Origin: Heliopora coerulea
Lineage: Eukaryota; Cnidaria; Anthozoa; Scleralcyonacea; Helioporidae
Reading direction: 5' to 3'
DNA length: 64,000 bases
Assembly (NCBI GenBank): GCA_030142905.1
Contig: JASJOG010000002.1
Location: 2,478,501 to 2,542,500 of the forward strand
Part shown: in pieces, positions 11,294 to 23,835 of the stretch
Numbering within the stretch: the stretch's first letter is position 1
Layout of the letters: every line of letters starts with the position of its first letter
The notes under the pieces: model-generated
Databases searched by the model: none
The model's input: only the letters and a program-made list of their open reading frames with translations
What the model was told of the DNA's origin: nothing
Translations under genes and position numbers: made by a program

Positions 11294-13085
11294 CTGAATG
11301 AATGAGAAAACAAAATGGTCTTCCTTCTTAAGATGAGAAGATAACGCGCGTGGCCGATCAACAACATAGGCGTACGAGTCGACGAGGCAAAGGAAAATGC
11401 CCCTTCCTAAAAGCGAGAGAAAACACGGAAAAATAGGGCAAACTGGGCCACATTCTCAAAACATGTAACAAAACATGTTCCAACTATGACCTATATACAA
11501 CTACATTTTAAAATGCTTGCTCTGAATTTTCTCGGGGACGCATGTAAAATACAGCATTTTTATCACAGGCCCTTCCACTTGAAACTTCGCTGCACAGCCC
11601 TGAACAGAACCATTGCAAAACTGACTCAAAATCAGGGCAAGTTTTTAATTGCTCTCCCTCCCAAAGTTTTGGAGCCCGAATGCCAATTCTCAACATGACC
11701 AACAAATCTAAAATAAAAGTTGTTACCACTTTGTTTAAGTATCATATAAAACACGGGAAAATTTTTAATAATTTCAGATACATGTTACGGTTAGGGAGCA
11801 GGTTCAATGGCGGCAGTATAAAAACCTGTAGATTTTCCCTGAAGCGCATGTTCTAAGTCTTGTACAGTCGCGAGAAAGATTATCATCATTCGTGACACGT
11901 CTAGACGACCTCAGCAGTTATTCCCAAAGTCGAGTGTATATGAACGAGAGAATTATTCTAAGAACTTACGCTCTCGTTGAATTCATAAAGCACAACATCC
12001 AGGATATCATATGTCACCCATACGAGTGGCGCATTGACAAACTACGTTACGATTCCGACGGCAGCCTGAATATGTGTATTTAATGTTCTCGAAGAAAGTC
12101 GAAGTCAATCAAGAAAGTGAAACGATTTTTTCACGCATGGGAAAAGTATGTTGTCCATTCAAGAATGCAGCAACGACTCTTCAACACTTTCATCGAAAGA
12201 AAAAACCTCAAAACCTGCGCAATGCTGCCGTATGGTATTTACCCATTTCCCAAGGTATCGTCTAAATGCTGCATGTTAACACCTACTGCATGTTCTATCG
12301 CCACGTCTAGGCAGTGAAGAAAATTTCGCAGTTATGTGAGAGTGAAGTGTCAGTATGTTAACTGGATTGAAACTGTTTGGCAATCAAATGCAGGTGGCGT
12401 AAAAAGGGTCGTGGTTAGGCAGGAACTGGCAAACACTGCTGTTATTTCAGAAACTCGTTAATAATTTTTTAAATATTACATAAATGACCGTCAGACACCT
12501 GATCGTGAAAGAATGCTCAAAAAGCATGAAGAGTTGAGAATCTAACGAGAATTGAAAACAATTTAGATCTGTTAGCCTCCTTTACCCCGGCTAAAACCAG
12601 AGGAAGCACAGACCATAAGTCCGCTTCTTATCAAGACAGAAGTCCGCTTCTTATCAAAACGGAAGTCCGCGTCAAACTTCAGTTTGGATCTGTTATACAT
12701 GAAAACAAATCCAAGGGCATACGTACTCAAACAAGGTATATTTGATTTATATTTTGCCAGGGTTTTAGTGAAGAATTTCCTTTACGCTTCTATCGTGATC
12801 AAATAACGTCAAACGTACTTTCATAAGAGTACATGAGCACAGAAGAGGTATTTTTCATTTGTACTATAATCATAAAATGAAGTGCTGAAAATCTGCATTT
12901 TTTTTTAGTTTTAGGTTTAATTCTATTTCTCACTCAGGATCCTCACGAACACTACTCAGGCAATTTTGATATCCTGACTGAAAACGTCTTGAAAAATTAG
13001 CTTACCCAATCAGAACCTGTGTTACGGTACATCTTCGTTATTTCACAAAAGCCCCGTACAGACTAACCGTTACAAGAAGACTTAC
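11294..13085 (-). other. Intron of the ANKRD54-like gene
   Basis: Bounded by GT at 13085-13084 and AG at 11295-11294 on the minus strand. It contains a + strand coding-like stretch (11841-12260) and a short tandem array near 12613-12670 in which AAGTCCGCTTCTTATCAA recurs. Confidence 0.6.
11841..12262 (+). pseudogene. Unidentified coding-like stretch, stop-interrupted
   Basis: One reading frame runs from about 11833 to 12260 with a single TAA at 12081-12083. Residues on both sides look protein-like rather than random: RIILRTYALVEFIKHNIQDI and EWRIDKLRYDSDGS before the stop, and RFFHAWEKYVVHSRMQQRLF after it, ending at an AAG/GTATCG that could be a donor. I do not recognise the family. It could be exons of a gene on the opposite strand to ANKRD54 with the stop lying in an unnoticed intron, or a decayed copy. 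Confidence 0.35.
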
Positions 13086-13686
13086 CAGACTCCACCAGCA
13101 TCGTAACAATTTTGATGTGACTAGAGCAAGCAGCAAGGTGTAACGGAGTGTTACCATTCACATCTTTTAAATTCGGGTTTGCCCCGTGATTTAGCAGCGT
13201 TCGAACCATCACATCGTCTCCTTTGGCGGCGGCGAAATGTAAAGCAGTTCGCTTCTTCGAGTCAGCGCATGAAACGCCGATCCCTTCACCTATCAGCCTT
13301 TCGACCGTCTCGTAATTTCCAGTATTGGCTGCCTCCCGAAACTTTTTCTCCCCGAGGTATGTGAGCCCCATACAAGTACGTAGCACCTTGGAATGCCTTC
13401 TTGATGTCAGACGCTTAGAACGCATCTTGGTCGTGAGTTCTATCTGCTCGTCTGCCGTTGGGACAGATTGATAGCCCGTTCCGAACGACGCAGGAAGAAC
13501 GTGACTGAAGGTCAAGCCAGCAGGTGCATCGGGGGTCCAGTTGAGGTGAAATTCTTTGCTTTCTTGAGTGTCCACATTACTCTCCGCCATCATCCTGCAC
13601 GAATATGAAGAAACATGAATGGCTTCAGTGGTTTTGCATGTATTTCTAAACGAGATTTTACGGCAAACAGTTTCAGGGCTCGACAT
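13086..13686 (-). CDS. ANKRD54: ANKRD54-like ankyrin protein, first coding exon
   Basis: The exon encodes an N-terminal low-complexity part and then ankyrin repeats: FREAANTGNYETVERLIGEG, SKKRTALHFAAAKGDDVMV and NGNTPLHLAACSSHIKIV. It ends at a strong donor CTG/GTAAGT (13086/13085). The repeat order and the basic RSKRLTSRRHSKVLR stretch before them correspond to ANKRD54. The first in-frame ATG is at 13686. A second, at 13593, has a better context (AGGATGATGG) and could be the real start. A TAA upstream closes the frame before any other ATG. Likely role: soluble scaffold or nuclear-cytoplasmic adaptor. No catalytic motif. Confidence 0.8.
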
Positions 13687-13856
13687 TTCCTTGCTAAGCA
13701 ATTGAAACAATTCAAGTCGGCGTCCGTCTTTAGACACAGAACAAAATGAGAATACGTAGCAACAAGGGTGTTACAATGCGTGACTTCTGGAAATGCACCA
13801 TCACTGACACATCATTTCCACTGGACGGAGTTTCCCGAGTGGATGAAATTTTCTCT

Positions 13857-13901
13857 TTAACCCATTAAGAAGCAAGGACACATTCTATAATTTTACTCTG
13901 C

Positions 13902-13932
<31 letters not shown>

Positions 13933-13955
13933 ATGGGCTCTGTCCCTTAATGAGT
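13857..13955 (+). mobile_element. Decayed TTAA-flanked MITE
   Basis: Begins TTAACCCATTAAG, contains CTAACGCCAGACGATTTTAC, and ends in a decayed CCCTTAATGAGT where CCCTTAATGGGTTAA-like sequence would be expected. Same family as the intact copy at 21046-21134. Confidence 0.55.
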
Positions 13956-14339
13956 GAACTGATGAGCTTGGAATTGGAATTAGAAAAAGCAAAGAAAACA
14001 TTTTGCTCGCGCGGAAAATTCCGCCCAGTGAAAGTCAGGTTTATGTGACGCTCTTCGCAGTTTTCAGCTGTGCCGCCCGCGATCATGTTTCCAGGGTTCA
14101 CATAACTACTAAATACTAGACAAACCGAAAAACGTCATTTTCAGCTTGATGTTCATGTTAGCACAACGCAAGACAAAGTGCGGTGATATTTCGACTCTCT
14201 GTCTTGCTTTGTTCTTTGGTAGAGACAAACTGGACACCACTCTTCTCACATGTGACCAACGTAATTTTAATCAGAACCGCACGGAGCAGGAATAGAACCC
14301 TAGTCACAGTGGTGAGACACGTAAAACTACCACTGTGCC

Positions 14340-16051
14340 ACCAACACAGTAATGTATGACGAGACCCTAGTCAAAGTAAGATCGCCAGATGGAGATACAG
14401 TCTTTTTAGCAGTACTTTCTGGCGTGCTCCAAGGAGATACATTAGCACCTCAGCTCTTCATTATTGTCCTGGACTATGTGCTAAGAACATCTGCTGATAT
14501 ATCCTTAGACCTGGTTTTTAATGTCACTCCACGTCGCAATAGAAGATATCCCGTAGTGAAGATTGCAGACACAGATTATGCAGATGGCATCGCCTTATCA
14601 GATCTTCTTGTGAATGCTCAGTTCCTGCTGAAACGAGTAGAGGAAGCCGCGAGAGAGTTTGGTCTTGCCATCAAAACCCGAAGAAGACAAAATTTATGGT
14701 CTTTGGAGAAGATGGTGATCTTGCTAAGGATAAGCCGATTACGAAACTAGACGATTATTGAAGCCGATTAATCGGTATATGCCGATTGTTGGTTTGTTGC
14801 CGGGTTACTAGTTCCCGCTCAATTTTGCAATACTTTACGGGATTGTCGGGATTGATAGGAGCATATAACATTATTGAAATATTACAGAAATGGTTTTTGG
14901 TGATCGCTGCGCGGGTTTTGGTTGTTTAAACGATCGGTGATACGCCGAAAGAACAACAGTGCTGCGCACAAATGATTTGATTGATTTCAGGATTCATGTT
15001 TGTCTGTTGGCCCCAAATTCATACTTCATACTACAAGAACGATTGAACTCATGGTTTTATAAATACAAGGCTATGCGCTACGCAATTATCGCAAGAAAAA
15101 GAGACCTTAATAGCTAAATGTTATGTTACATGAAGCGATTTTTAACGCAACAATGTTGCAGTAGAAATTTTTGCGTGTAACACGCGCTTGGAAACGATTT
15201 TTAACGTAACTTACACTCCTTGCATATTTGTGGCAACATTCTAGTTTCACAACTGACAAAATCGTCCCCTTTATGTTTGGGTCTGGATGGATACTCAAAT
15301 TTCATTGTGAGAAATCAACTATGAAATTGCGGACTCAGGGTACGCGCTTGCGTCGTTCGTTAAAAAGTTAAAGCACCGATTATTTTGCTGATTATTAGGA
15401 ATTGTCGGCCGATTACCGATTATTTCAAATTGGCCGATTAATCGGCTCATCCTTAGATCTTACAACCATTGATAATGTAAACATTAAGAAAGTTTCAAAC
15501 TTCCTTTACTTTGGAACCTGGATTGTTTCATCCTTGTCAGATATCAAAGTCCTAAAGGAAAAAGCATGGTCAGCATTCAATAAAATGCGTGTCATCTTGA
15601 AGTCTACTATGAAGAGAAACATAAAACTCAGATTCTTCCGCGCCACAGTAGAAAGCATTTTACTTTATGGCGCAGAAACATGGACATTAGACAGCAGACT
15701 CACAAAACAACTAGATGGTTGCTATACTAGAATGTTACGAGTAGTGCAAAATATCTCATGGAAGGATTTTGTGGACCCTATATTCAGATCTTCCTAAAGT
15801 CACTGATACACTGTATGTAAAGCGCCTGAGGTTCGCTGGGCACATATGGCGTGGAAATGAAGTGGCAAGAGAACTAATGTTTTGGGGACCTACGCAATGA
15901 TTACGTTCAAGAGGAAGGCCTGCAATTACATATGTGGATCAACTCTTATCCGACACAGGCCTTTCGACGAGAGACATAAAGAGAGCTATGAAGAACAGGG
16001 AAATGTGGAAAAAAGTCATCAATCGAAGCGTTCGAGCGAGCTTGACCTAGT
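14340..16051 (+). mobile_element. 5'-truncated LINE, RT and C-terminal region
   Basis: Encodes the second half of a non-LTR reverse transcriptase. The palm motif SGVLQGDTLAPQLFIIVLDY is followed by the catalytic box, here DTDYADGIAL (YADG instead of YADD, so inactive). After the insertion at 14725-15455 the frame continues with KKVSNFLYFGTWI, RATVESILLYGAETWT and, after a frameshift near 15797, LRFAGHIWRGNE and RSRGRPAITYVDQLL, the usual tail of RTE/L2-like elements in animals. The N-terminal endonuclease is absent. A dead copy. Confidence 0.8.
14725..15455. mobile_element. hAT-type non-autonomous insertion inside the LINE
   Basis: 731 bp with terminal inverted repeats TAAGGATAAGCCGATTA (left) and TAAGGATGAGCCGATTA (right, complement), differing at one base. 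Flanking 8-bp direct repeats are GATCTTGC (14717-14724) and GATCTTAC (15456-15463), 7 of 8 matching. 8-bp duplications and YARNG ends fit hAT. Palindromic CCGATTAATCGG motifs recur near both ends. It has no ORF of note. Excision of element plus one duplication would restore the LINE frame. Confidence 0.85.
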
Positions 16052-16900
16052 ATATAAATGTCAGATGACCAAGGTCCGTCCTACCATTCCAGGTTTCTTA
16101 GCCCGATTACAAGCCAGAACCAACTTTGTTTAGCCAGCTTTCATCCCTATTAGCCGGTGAACTTCAGTTCTTGTCATAATCTATTTTTATGATAATCAAG
16201 CCGTTAAAGTCTACGTCAAGAAAGGGGGAACTATGCTTAAAGAATTTGCGAACAACCATGTTGACAAATTACCGTCATACATTCCAATATTGAAAAGTGC
16301 CAAGAAGGGATATTTCTTTCCGAGGAGGCAGTAGGGGCTATGTTTCCGAGAATATTTGGGTAAAAAGACTTAATTTAGTGCATTCTGAGACATTTTGGGC
16401 TATTTAGCTCAACATTTGAAGTTTCTTTTTTTTATTCTTTTTGTTTTTTTAGCCTGTTATCATTTTACTAAAAGTTGAAATAAAATAAAAGGCCGTAATT
16501 TTACTGTTATTCATTATTCAATGGTCATTATGTGTTGCAGTGAACTGATGGCGCGCTTACTTCCACAAGAAGCCATTTTGAAAATGTGCCCTCACACAAT
16601 GCACCGCGTTATTCTATTTATCGTTCACGTAAATAGCTGAGTAGTTACGATTGTTCAACGACGGTCATAAGAGAAATTCCGCCAATGCAATATCCCTTTT
16701 TTCGCGTATTCCCGTGACAAAAGGCCTAAAAAGCTGAAAATTAACACGATTTTTTTTTTTAAATTGCAAACTTTGATATCGGGAGATTATTAACAGTAAT
16801 CGGGAGATCAGGAAGCAAGTCTCCAAATTGTGAAACTCCTGAAGAGATCAGGCGAGTTGGCAGGTAAGTACCGTACGGGCATTTCTGCCATATTCATATA
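16052..16900. other. Nothing recognised
   Basis: AT-rich with short homopolymer runs. No gene or repeat boundaries seen. Confidence 0.45.
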
Positions 16901-16904
16901 AAAC

Positions 16905-17060
16905 GTAAGAGACCGGTCACAATTTATGGCAGAGGTTGGAGCCGAGGTGAAAATGGTTGGGTACCTGAAAATCTCAAGACATAAGGGCTTGGGCAAAAAC
17001 AAAACACACTCCTCTTAGGGTTGGGTAAAAAAATTTTCATGGACACATTTATGTAACGGT
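16905..17060. repeat. Repeat copy A of a dispersed pair
   Basis: CAATTTATGGCAGAGGTTGG and GAAAATGGTTGGG recur, diverged and inverted, at 17570-17690 (there as AACCCCAGCCATAAATAACG on the + strand). They look like two ends of a roughly 0.75-kb inverted-repeat element or two independent insertions. Confidence 0.35.
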
Positions 17061-17569
17061 TACCATACAGTATGTTATGTAAAATTAAAAACAGTTCAGA
17101 GTCCATCATCTCAAATGTCAATGAGAATATCATCATCATTTGATATGTCATTTTCTGGGTTTAAACAGCGTAATTTAGGTTTGGATGTAGCGTGCCGACA
17201 AATATAAACACTCACAGAGCTCGCTTCCAGACGTAGTCTCCTTTATTTTCGATCAAGTTGGTTCTTATATATCGTTATAATGTGTCCGAGTTACATATTT
17301 GTCATTCCTGTCCACCCTACCCTCGGAAGGAAACTAAGGGTCTTTTTTAATGTACTTTATGTAACCCAATTAAACATGTCACTAATCCTATAAGAACGTC
17401 TGACATGACAGATAACATAACAGGATATCATACGGAAAAAAGATAACGAATAAGGTATTAAAAGTATGTATATACGATCGTCACATGGATACAAAGCTGC
17501 TCCTCTTCTTTGCGTTTGATCTTTGTCTTCCACTCTTTGAGTTAGGAAAACAATTTTCTTTGTTTTTAC

Positions 17570-17690
17570 ATGGTTGGGTGTTTTAAATTTTTCGTCTTAA
17601 GTTGGTTGGGTGAAAAGTTTTTTGGTTGTCAAAATAGTTTCTCTTCAGCCCCAACCCCAGCCATAAATAACGACCTATCTCTAAACAAAG
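17570..17690. repeat. Repeat copy B of the dispersed pair
   Basis: Inverted, diverged counterpart of 16905-17060: GGTTGGGTGAAAAG ... CAGCCCCAACCCCAGCCATA. The spacer holds no gene. Confidence 0.35.
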
Positions 17691-17755
17691 GCAAAAAGAT
17701 CACAAACGAAATAATTTGCACGGTCAAATCCTTGCCGATAAACCGACCGTGAAAA

Positions 17756-18188
17756 ATGCAAGGAATTCACAAGACACTGAAAAGTGGGAGATATTTTAAC
17801 AGGGAAGTGGTATTGCAGGATCTGTTTCGATACCATTTTCGACCATGCAAAACAGTAGGGAGCCACCTTAAACAGCTTTCTGACATGATGCAGTGTTTTG
17901 AAAAAATGTCCCTTATCAACGTGACCACAGAATGCTGGAACAGTTTGTTACAAGTATTTTCATTGGCTTTCCAGAATTTTTTTTTTTAATTTGCCCCATT
18001 ATTCTAAATGCCCTGTTGATAGCAAAACCTACCAGCAATTATTCAATTTCCTTATCAGAGAAGACAAGAAAGTATTGACATTAACTGATGTTCATGCAAA
18101 GGCAGCACTTTCTTCTCATTATTTTAAGGCTGTGAGTGGTGGCTTGACTAAGTGCAGAACTCAGTTGGCCAGCAGAGCTGGGAGTTAA
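17756..18188 (+). other. Two adjacent short ORFs, coding status unclear
   Basis: 17756-17989 and 17991-18188 lie in different frames with a T11 tract between them. The second reads KCPVDSKTYQQLFNFLI and LTDVHAKAALSSHYFKAV, which is not obviously random. I recognise no family. A frameshifted relic of one protein is possible, chance is equally so. Confidence 0.2.
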
Positions 18189-18189
18189 A

Positions 18190-20330
18190 TGTAGTGACTG
18201 CTACAATACAAACCACAGCAAGACAAGTTGCATGAAGGGTTAACACTATGCTTTATAACAATAGTCTATTGTACCATTGCTACAGTGTTTATCATAAGTC
18301 TAGAATTTGATTATACAATACTGTGGCACACAATCATTTTACACTGTTCATTATCTGGAATCTCACTGGAACTTTCTTGCAAAGGTGAACATCAACATAA
18401 CATAAGAAGACAGGGAGAACATAGAGTACTTCAAGTTTTGATTTCTTTGCTTTGCTGCCCTAATATTTAAGAAATGATGTATCACCATGGCTCAAATTTA
18501 ATTTTTTCTGTTGTAAGCAAAAAATAGTTGGGGTACTTTCATCTGCTATCCAAGGCCATTCTTGTTTACCTAGGCCAAGCATTGGGTTGTTTATAAACCA
18601 CTTTCAAACATTCTTTAAGAGGACTAAGTTATATAGAGGAATTCTGGTCAGTTTGTGTTTTAACAATTACTTTGCCTTCACAACATCTATTTGTACAAGC
18701 AATAATTTTGCATTGTACTGTACTTAATAGCACAAACCTTGACATTATGTGTGCTATTTATATAGGCCTCACAAACAATGAACTGTTTTTGACCTTGATG
18801 CTGATGGCCCGAATAAACATTAAAGAGTTCACTACAATTCCATCCTCTTTATTTTCTAGTCAGTCACAATTCCAACATTGTTACAGTTGTTATCCTTGCT
18901 GTTCTGCCATCACTTTTTCTAGAATATGTATCAACTTTGCTCTCAGTTTGCCAGCTGTTTATTCCTAAATTGACTGTACTAGCAGTGGCTGTTCCATGAA
19001 AAGAATTAGTGTTATTAGTTGGTTTATTAGAAGGTGCATTGTTGTTTCACTTCAATGTCAAATGGTGTTCTCTGCATCTTTCTAAATAGTGAAGATGGTT
19101 GATTGTTATACCATATGTTCTGGAACACTGAACATGTTGTGAGACTGTGTGCATTGCCTGCACACAAACTTCAAACAATTCTGGTAGAGTATACATGCAG
19201 GCTGTTCATCTGAAGCACATTTGAAACACTTTACACGTTACAGTCCAATCATGTCAAATCTAAAAAGACTTACACAAATTTAGCCAGAAATTCAGACAGT
19301 AAACAAGGTACATGTGTGCTTTTCAGAAATACCCATCAGGGCCAGAAGTAGCCTCTAATTTTAAGTTCATTTCATTCTATCCATGGCCATTTTCCTTTTA
19401 TCAAAGGCCATGGCCATGATGGCCATGATAAAATTTAAGCCCTGATCACAGCAGTTTGCTTTTTAAAAAAATTCCATTTACCACTGGATACATAGCAACT
19501 ATGGCATGATGTAAATACTATATAATATAATGTACAGTATATACTATATACTTGTATAAATACAGATACCAGTATGTAAGTGCAACTCAAACCCAAATAA
19601 TGACAAACATTGCCAATTAGGATGTGATATTTCACCTGACTGCTTTGACTGGCAGTGCATTCTCGATTGCCAGGACTTAAAATTGTTGAATTATAAGCTG
19701 TTACTTTACAACTCTCTGTCCAGTGTCCTTTGCTGTTGTAAGATCTGCTCCTAAACTCATTACTGATGCAAAAACAAACCTTGGCATCATACATGTATCG
19801 TCAAATACGGCCCATTTAAAGTTACGATTTAAACAGATGAAATAATACATAGTATTCCTTTGTTTAAAAGCATTTTTTCTCCAACTGGCGAAAATGTGCA
19901 AGGATGCCACACAGTCTTCTTATCAACACCTCACATCTACCAAATGAAATTAATTTTTACCTGTAAACACGCTTTAGGTCTGCTTCGTAACGGAAATCCA
20001 CGATTTATTTCAAAGGTAGAACTTATAAAGTAACCAGAAAACGTTTTATCCTCTATGGACTTAGTCTTTATTATGTACATGTAAAATTGTCATTTCTGTT
20101 AGTGCGGTTCCATTGCTTTTGCCTGCTCAATGCAACCACTGACCTCAATATAACTGGACCGCCGGATCATTTATTAAAACACATCATGTAGATGGTTGAT
20201 AAACCTTTTTCTATTTGAGGAATAATTGTAGATATAAAAAGTTACTCCGTATTTTATATAAATTTTAAACAGTGAATTTTGCTCACACGTAATTCAGTCG
20301 TAAAGACTGCAATGTGTGTTTAGTTAATAA
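18190..20330. other. Intergenic, nothing recognised
   Basis: AT-rich. A GGCCATGGCCATGATGGCCATGATA internal repeat lies near 19407-19431. Short ORFs on both strands carry no recognisable domain. Confidence 0.45.
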
Positions 20331-20336
20331 ACTATT

Positions 20337-20426
20337 CTTCTCTCTCTTCTCTGAGTTCTCTCTCTTCTCTCTCTTCTCTCTCTTCTCTCTCTTCTCTCTC
20401 TTCTCTCTCTTCTCTCTCTCTCTTCT
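20337..20426. repeat. (TCTCTCTTC)n minisatellite
   Basis: Pure pyrimidine tract of TCTCTCTTC-like units on the + strand, about 90 bp. Confidence 0.9.
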
Positions 20427-20514
20427 AATAGAATAACAGCGCTACTTGTAAAGGGGCTGGGGCATTGGGCCCAGATGGTCGAGGGTCGTTATGCAGTGCT
20501 TCCACTTTGAAGCA

Positions 20515-20625
20515 AATTTTCATTTCGAAGGAAATTTAAAGGAAATAAAATCATGAAGGAAATTTGAAGGATATTTTGAGAATTTGAAAGAAATTTGAAG
20601 GAAATCTTAAGGAACTTGTCCTACT
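20515..20625. repeat. Degenerate GAAGGAAATTT tandem repeat
   Basis: Six or more diverged copies of GAAGGAAATTT and its variants in direct orientation. Confidence 0.6.
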
Positions 20626-21045
20626 GAGAACAATTTTGCTTCTGATGTTGAAGAATATTGCAGTGCGACATCACGTAGAGTAATCATTCATTGAATTAAT
20701 TTTTGTATGGGAGTAAATGCAGCTGACGGTGTACAAAAAATAAGGTATAATGTCTGTCGATCGTGGAACGATTGCTTGAAATGAGGTCGCGATAATAATC
20801 TGAGCCACTTCAGTATAATTTCTGTGAACCGATAACTGACAGAAGCGCAGTCATTTATTTAGTTTTTGAAATAAAAGACCGCAAATGGAATTTAACGTTT
20901 GGAAGAGCTGTTTGCGTCATTTGAAGTGAACTTTATTTTATTGTTTCTTTACTTTTGTGAAGATATAGATATCAATAAATGTGAATCCAGATCAGTTAAC
21001 AGTACTGAAATGTCCTTCAGTCGGGCTAAAGCAGAATTGTTTTAA

Positions 21046-21134
21046 CCCTTTCCCGTCCATACTCGTTACCCGACGACATACCTAACGCCAGACGATTTTA
21101 CTCGTCCAGGAGAGACGTCTTGGACAGAGAAGGG
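21046..21134. mobile_element. TTAA-flanked MITE, piggyBac type
   Basis: 89 bp between TTAA at 21042-21045 and TTAA at 21135-21138. The inverted ends are CCCTTTCCCGTCC and its imperfect complement GGACAGAGAAGGG. It carries the core CTAACGCCAGACGATTTTAC. A TTAA duplication and CCCTTT ends are typical of piggyBac. No coding capacity. Confidence 0.75.
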
Positions 21135-21249
21135 TTAAGTATTTCTATTTGTCTTGAAAGAAAATCCATTGGACAACTTGAACAACATTATTGATTGACT
21201 GGGAACTGGGAATTTGGGATGTTCTCATGGTCTTGTCAGATTTATACTG

Positions 21250-21495
21250 TTGTCGACCAGTGGCGTTGCCAGGGCTAATTTATTGGGGGGGGGAAAGCAA
21301 AACTGTGGCATACCCTGACGTTTTACAGCTTTTTAATGGTGAAATTTATCCAGTGGGCATTTCCATACAAAAGTCGTTGATCAAAATGGCAATTTACAAA
21401 ATTTATGGTATGAAATGGGGGCAAGCCCCTCCCCAATTTACGTTGGCAGGGCATGGCCCCCTGGGCCCCCCTCCTGAAGCCTATGATGTCGACTG
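21250..21495. repeat. G-rich interspersed repeat fragment
   Basis: Starts CAGTGGCGTTGCCAGGG, has a G9 run, and ends in GCCCCCTGGGCCCCCCTCC-type sequence. Ends of this style recur at 26245, 36195, 39204, 51061. No target duplication resolved. Confidence 0.4.
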
Positions 21496-21499
21496 AATT

Positions 21500-22388
21500 T
21501 TTCATTTCACATTTGTGTCCATGCTGGTGTAAAACTACATGTCAAAACATATACATAATTCTAATTTTTATTGATCTACTAAACAAACTCCAAAAATAAA
21601 AATTTTCTCTTACTCGGTAGAGGCACCAGTAGATCAAAAACAAAAAGTGAGATACTTTATCTATATTTTACCGATAATCGGTAATTGTCATAAATTATAT
21701 GTATTACATAATGTTACTTGTAATAAATACAGTGCCAAAGAGTTTTATTAACAGCTGCTGTATGTGACCCCTTCAAAGTATTAGAAAACGCTACTTATAT
21801 GGCTCCCGGAAGTTTCAATTTTCACATGCTCCAATTAGTAAAATCTTGATTAAATAAATAAATTTTCAATTATAATAAACATAAGATACGTGTACCTGTT
21901 AAATTGTGCAATTATTTTTTGTTACCATGGTAATGATAGTTTAGAAAGTCTGGTCTGCTTTAATGGTTGTTGCTTTAACGGCTCACTGCTGTGATCTGGT
22001 TTGCGACCTTCAGTGTCAACACGTTCGATATACTTTATTGAAACGGTGCTAAATCACCAAACAAATATGCAAACCTTACATTTACGAAGACAAATACATG
22101 AAAACGCTAAGATACAACGATGAATCAAGAGAGCGATTTAAACTTACAAAATCTATGAGGCTGGTTATATATCCAAATATGAATATGAATGTTTCTAGTT
22201 TCACATCGACTTCAAGCACTAAGCTCCCTCTCTCTTTACTCAAAGTTGCGCCAAACTTAGCCGAAAACAAATCTGACGTCAAGGCCGTAACATGGCTCCC
22301 TAAAATGCTGTCGAGCCGAAAAGAACATTTTCTAATTTAATATTTCTTAATGACTATAAACTATCTTTGATCAAAAGGTCTCAACGAA
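21500..22388. other. Flank of the BEL/Pao element, nothing recognised
   Basis: Would be the place of a 3' LTR for the minus-strand element, but no second LTR copy was found for comparison. Confidence 0.35.
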
Positions 22389-23691
22389 TTATAATTGTTC
22401 TTGCTCCACGGCGGGGACGTTCCCTTTGGTCGTTGCGTTATCACCCGCCTCCAGCAGTGAGACTAACTTATGTATAGGTCGGTCTACAACGCTTAGATTG
22501 TTCGCTCTTCTTCCCGGTTTATTGTCTAGCTCGCTGGTTGCCCTATGAATTTGAACTTTTCTTGTGTGCCCATCATCACTTCGGTATCTCTTGGTGACGC
22601 GTCCCAAGGGCCATTGATTTCGTGGAAAGTTTTCCTCTTTATCCATAACTATATCGGCGATTTGTAGGCTTCCCTTGGGGCGTTACCATTTGTTTCTCGT
22701 TTGCGCATTTTGAAGAAATTCTTTTCTCCATCTCTGCCAAAACTGGTTTGCAAAGAACTGTACGCGTTTCCATCTTTTGCGACCATACATGTCTGTTCTG
22801 CCGAATTCTCCTGGAGGAGGTAAAACCACTCTTGTTTTCGAGGTGAGCAATTGTATTGGTGTAACGGGTTCTGGACTTCCTGGATCTGAAAGTTCTGCGG
22901 CTAATGGGCGACCATTAACAATATTTTCAGCTTCCGAGAAAAGGGCACGTAGGGTCTCATCATCTAGCTGATCACCAAGCTTCTCGAGTAAGGTCGACAT
23001 AACGGATCTCACTGTTCGGATCTGTCGCTCCCACACTCTTTCCATGTGGGATACGTGTGGAACATTCATGTGAAAGTTTATCCAATCACAATTCTTCGTC
23101 AACAGGAACTTGCGGATCTTATCTTGGTTCATCTGTTTCCAGGCTTGGGTTAGATCTCTTTTTGCTCCAACCAAATTGGAACCACGATTGCATCTGAGTT
23201 GGCGGATACTCCCAAGTCTAGAGGTAAATCGTCTGAGGGCTAGTATAAAATTGTCGGTATCCGTGGTATTTGCTGTCTCGAGGTGAATGGCTCTTGAATC
23301 CATGCAGGTGAAGATAATACCGTATCGCTTTACGGTTTGTCTCCCTTCTCTAATATACCACGGCGTAGGTAAATGGAGCAGCTTCTATTGTGCGGTCGGA
23401 TGGTAGGTCCGCCATCTTTTGGGTTTCCGTTGTTCCACGGTGCTTTCGACAGGTAACGCACTTGTTAATGATGTCTGATATGGCAGTTCGACCATGTATA
23501 ATCCAATAGCCACAATGACGAATTTCATTCAAAGTGATGAGGTGACCTTGATGATGTACTGCTTCATGATAATGTCTCACCAACAACGTGATATGACACT
23601 TCTTTGATAGAATAGCTGGGTGCTTCTGTTCAAAGGCAATGTCAGCTCGCCTAATGCGGCCTCCCATTCTAAGAACACCATGTCGATCCAT
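22389..23691 (-). pseudogene. Pao integrase and C-terminal domain fragments
   Basis: 23350-23691 carries the HHCC zinc module (YHEAVHHQGHLITL then CVTCRKHRG). 22683-23303 carries the core strand MDSRAIHLETANTTDTDNF and GSNLVGAKRDL. 22389-22646 ends with NQWPLGRVTKRY and RPIHKLVSLLE, the DUF5641-type tail of Pao. Frames are interrupted at about 23345 and 22680. Confidence 0.8.
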
Positions 23692-23835
23692 GAATGGATC
23701 GAGTCGATGGACTGAGCTGAGCTGTTTTAATTTCTGGCCTCAGTCTTTAGCTTCTCCAGTAATCAAAGGCTGTCCGTCTTTCCAACTTCTTAAGACATTC
23801 ATTTCGTTATGGAAGTGATTTTCTTGTAAACACCT

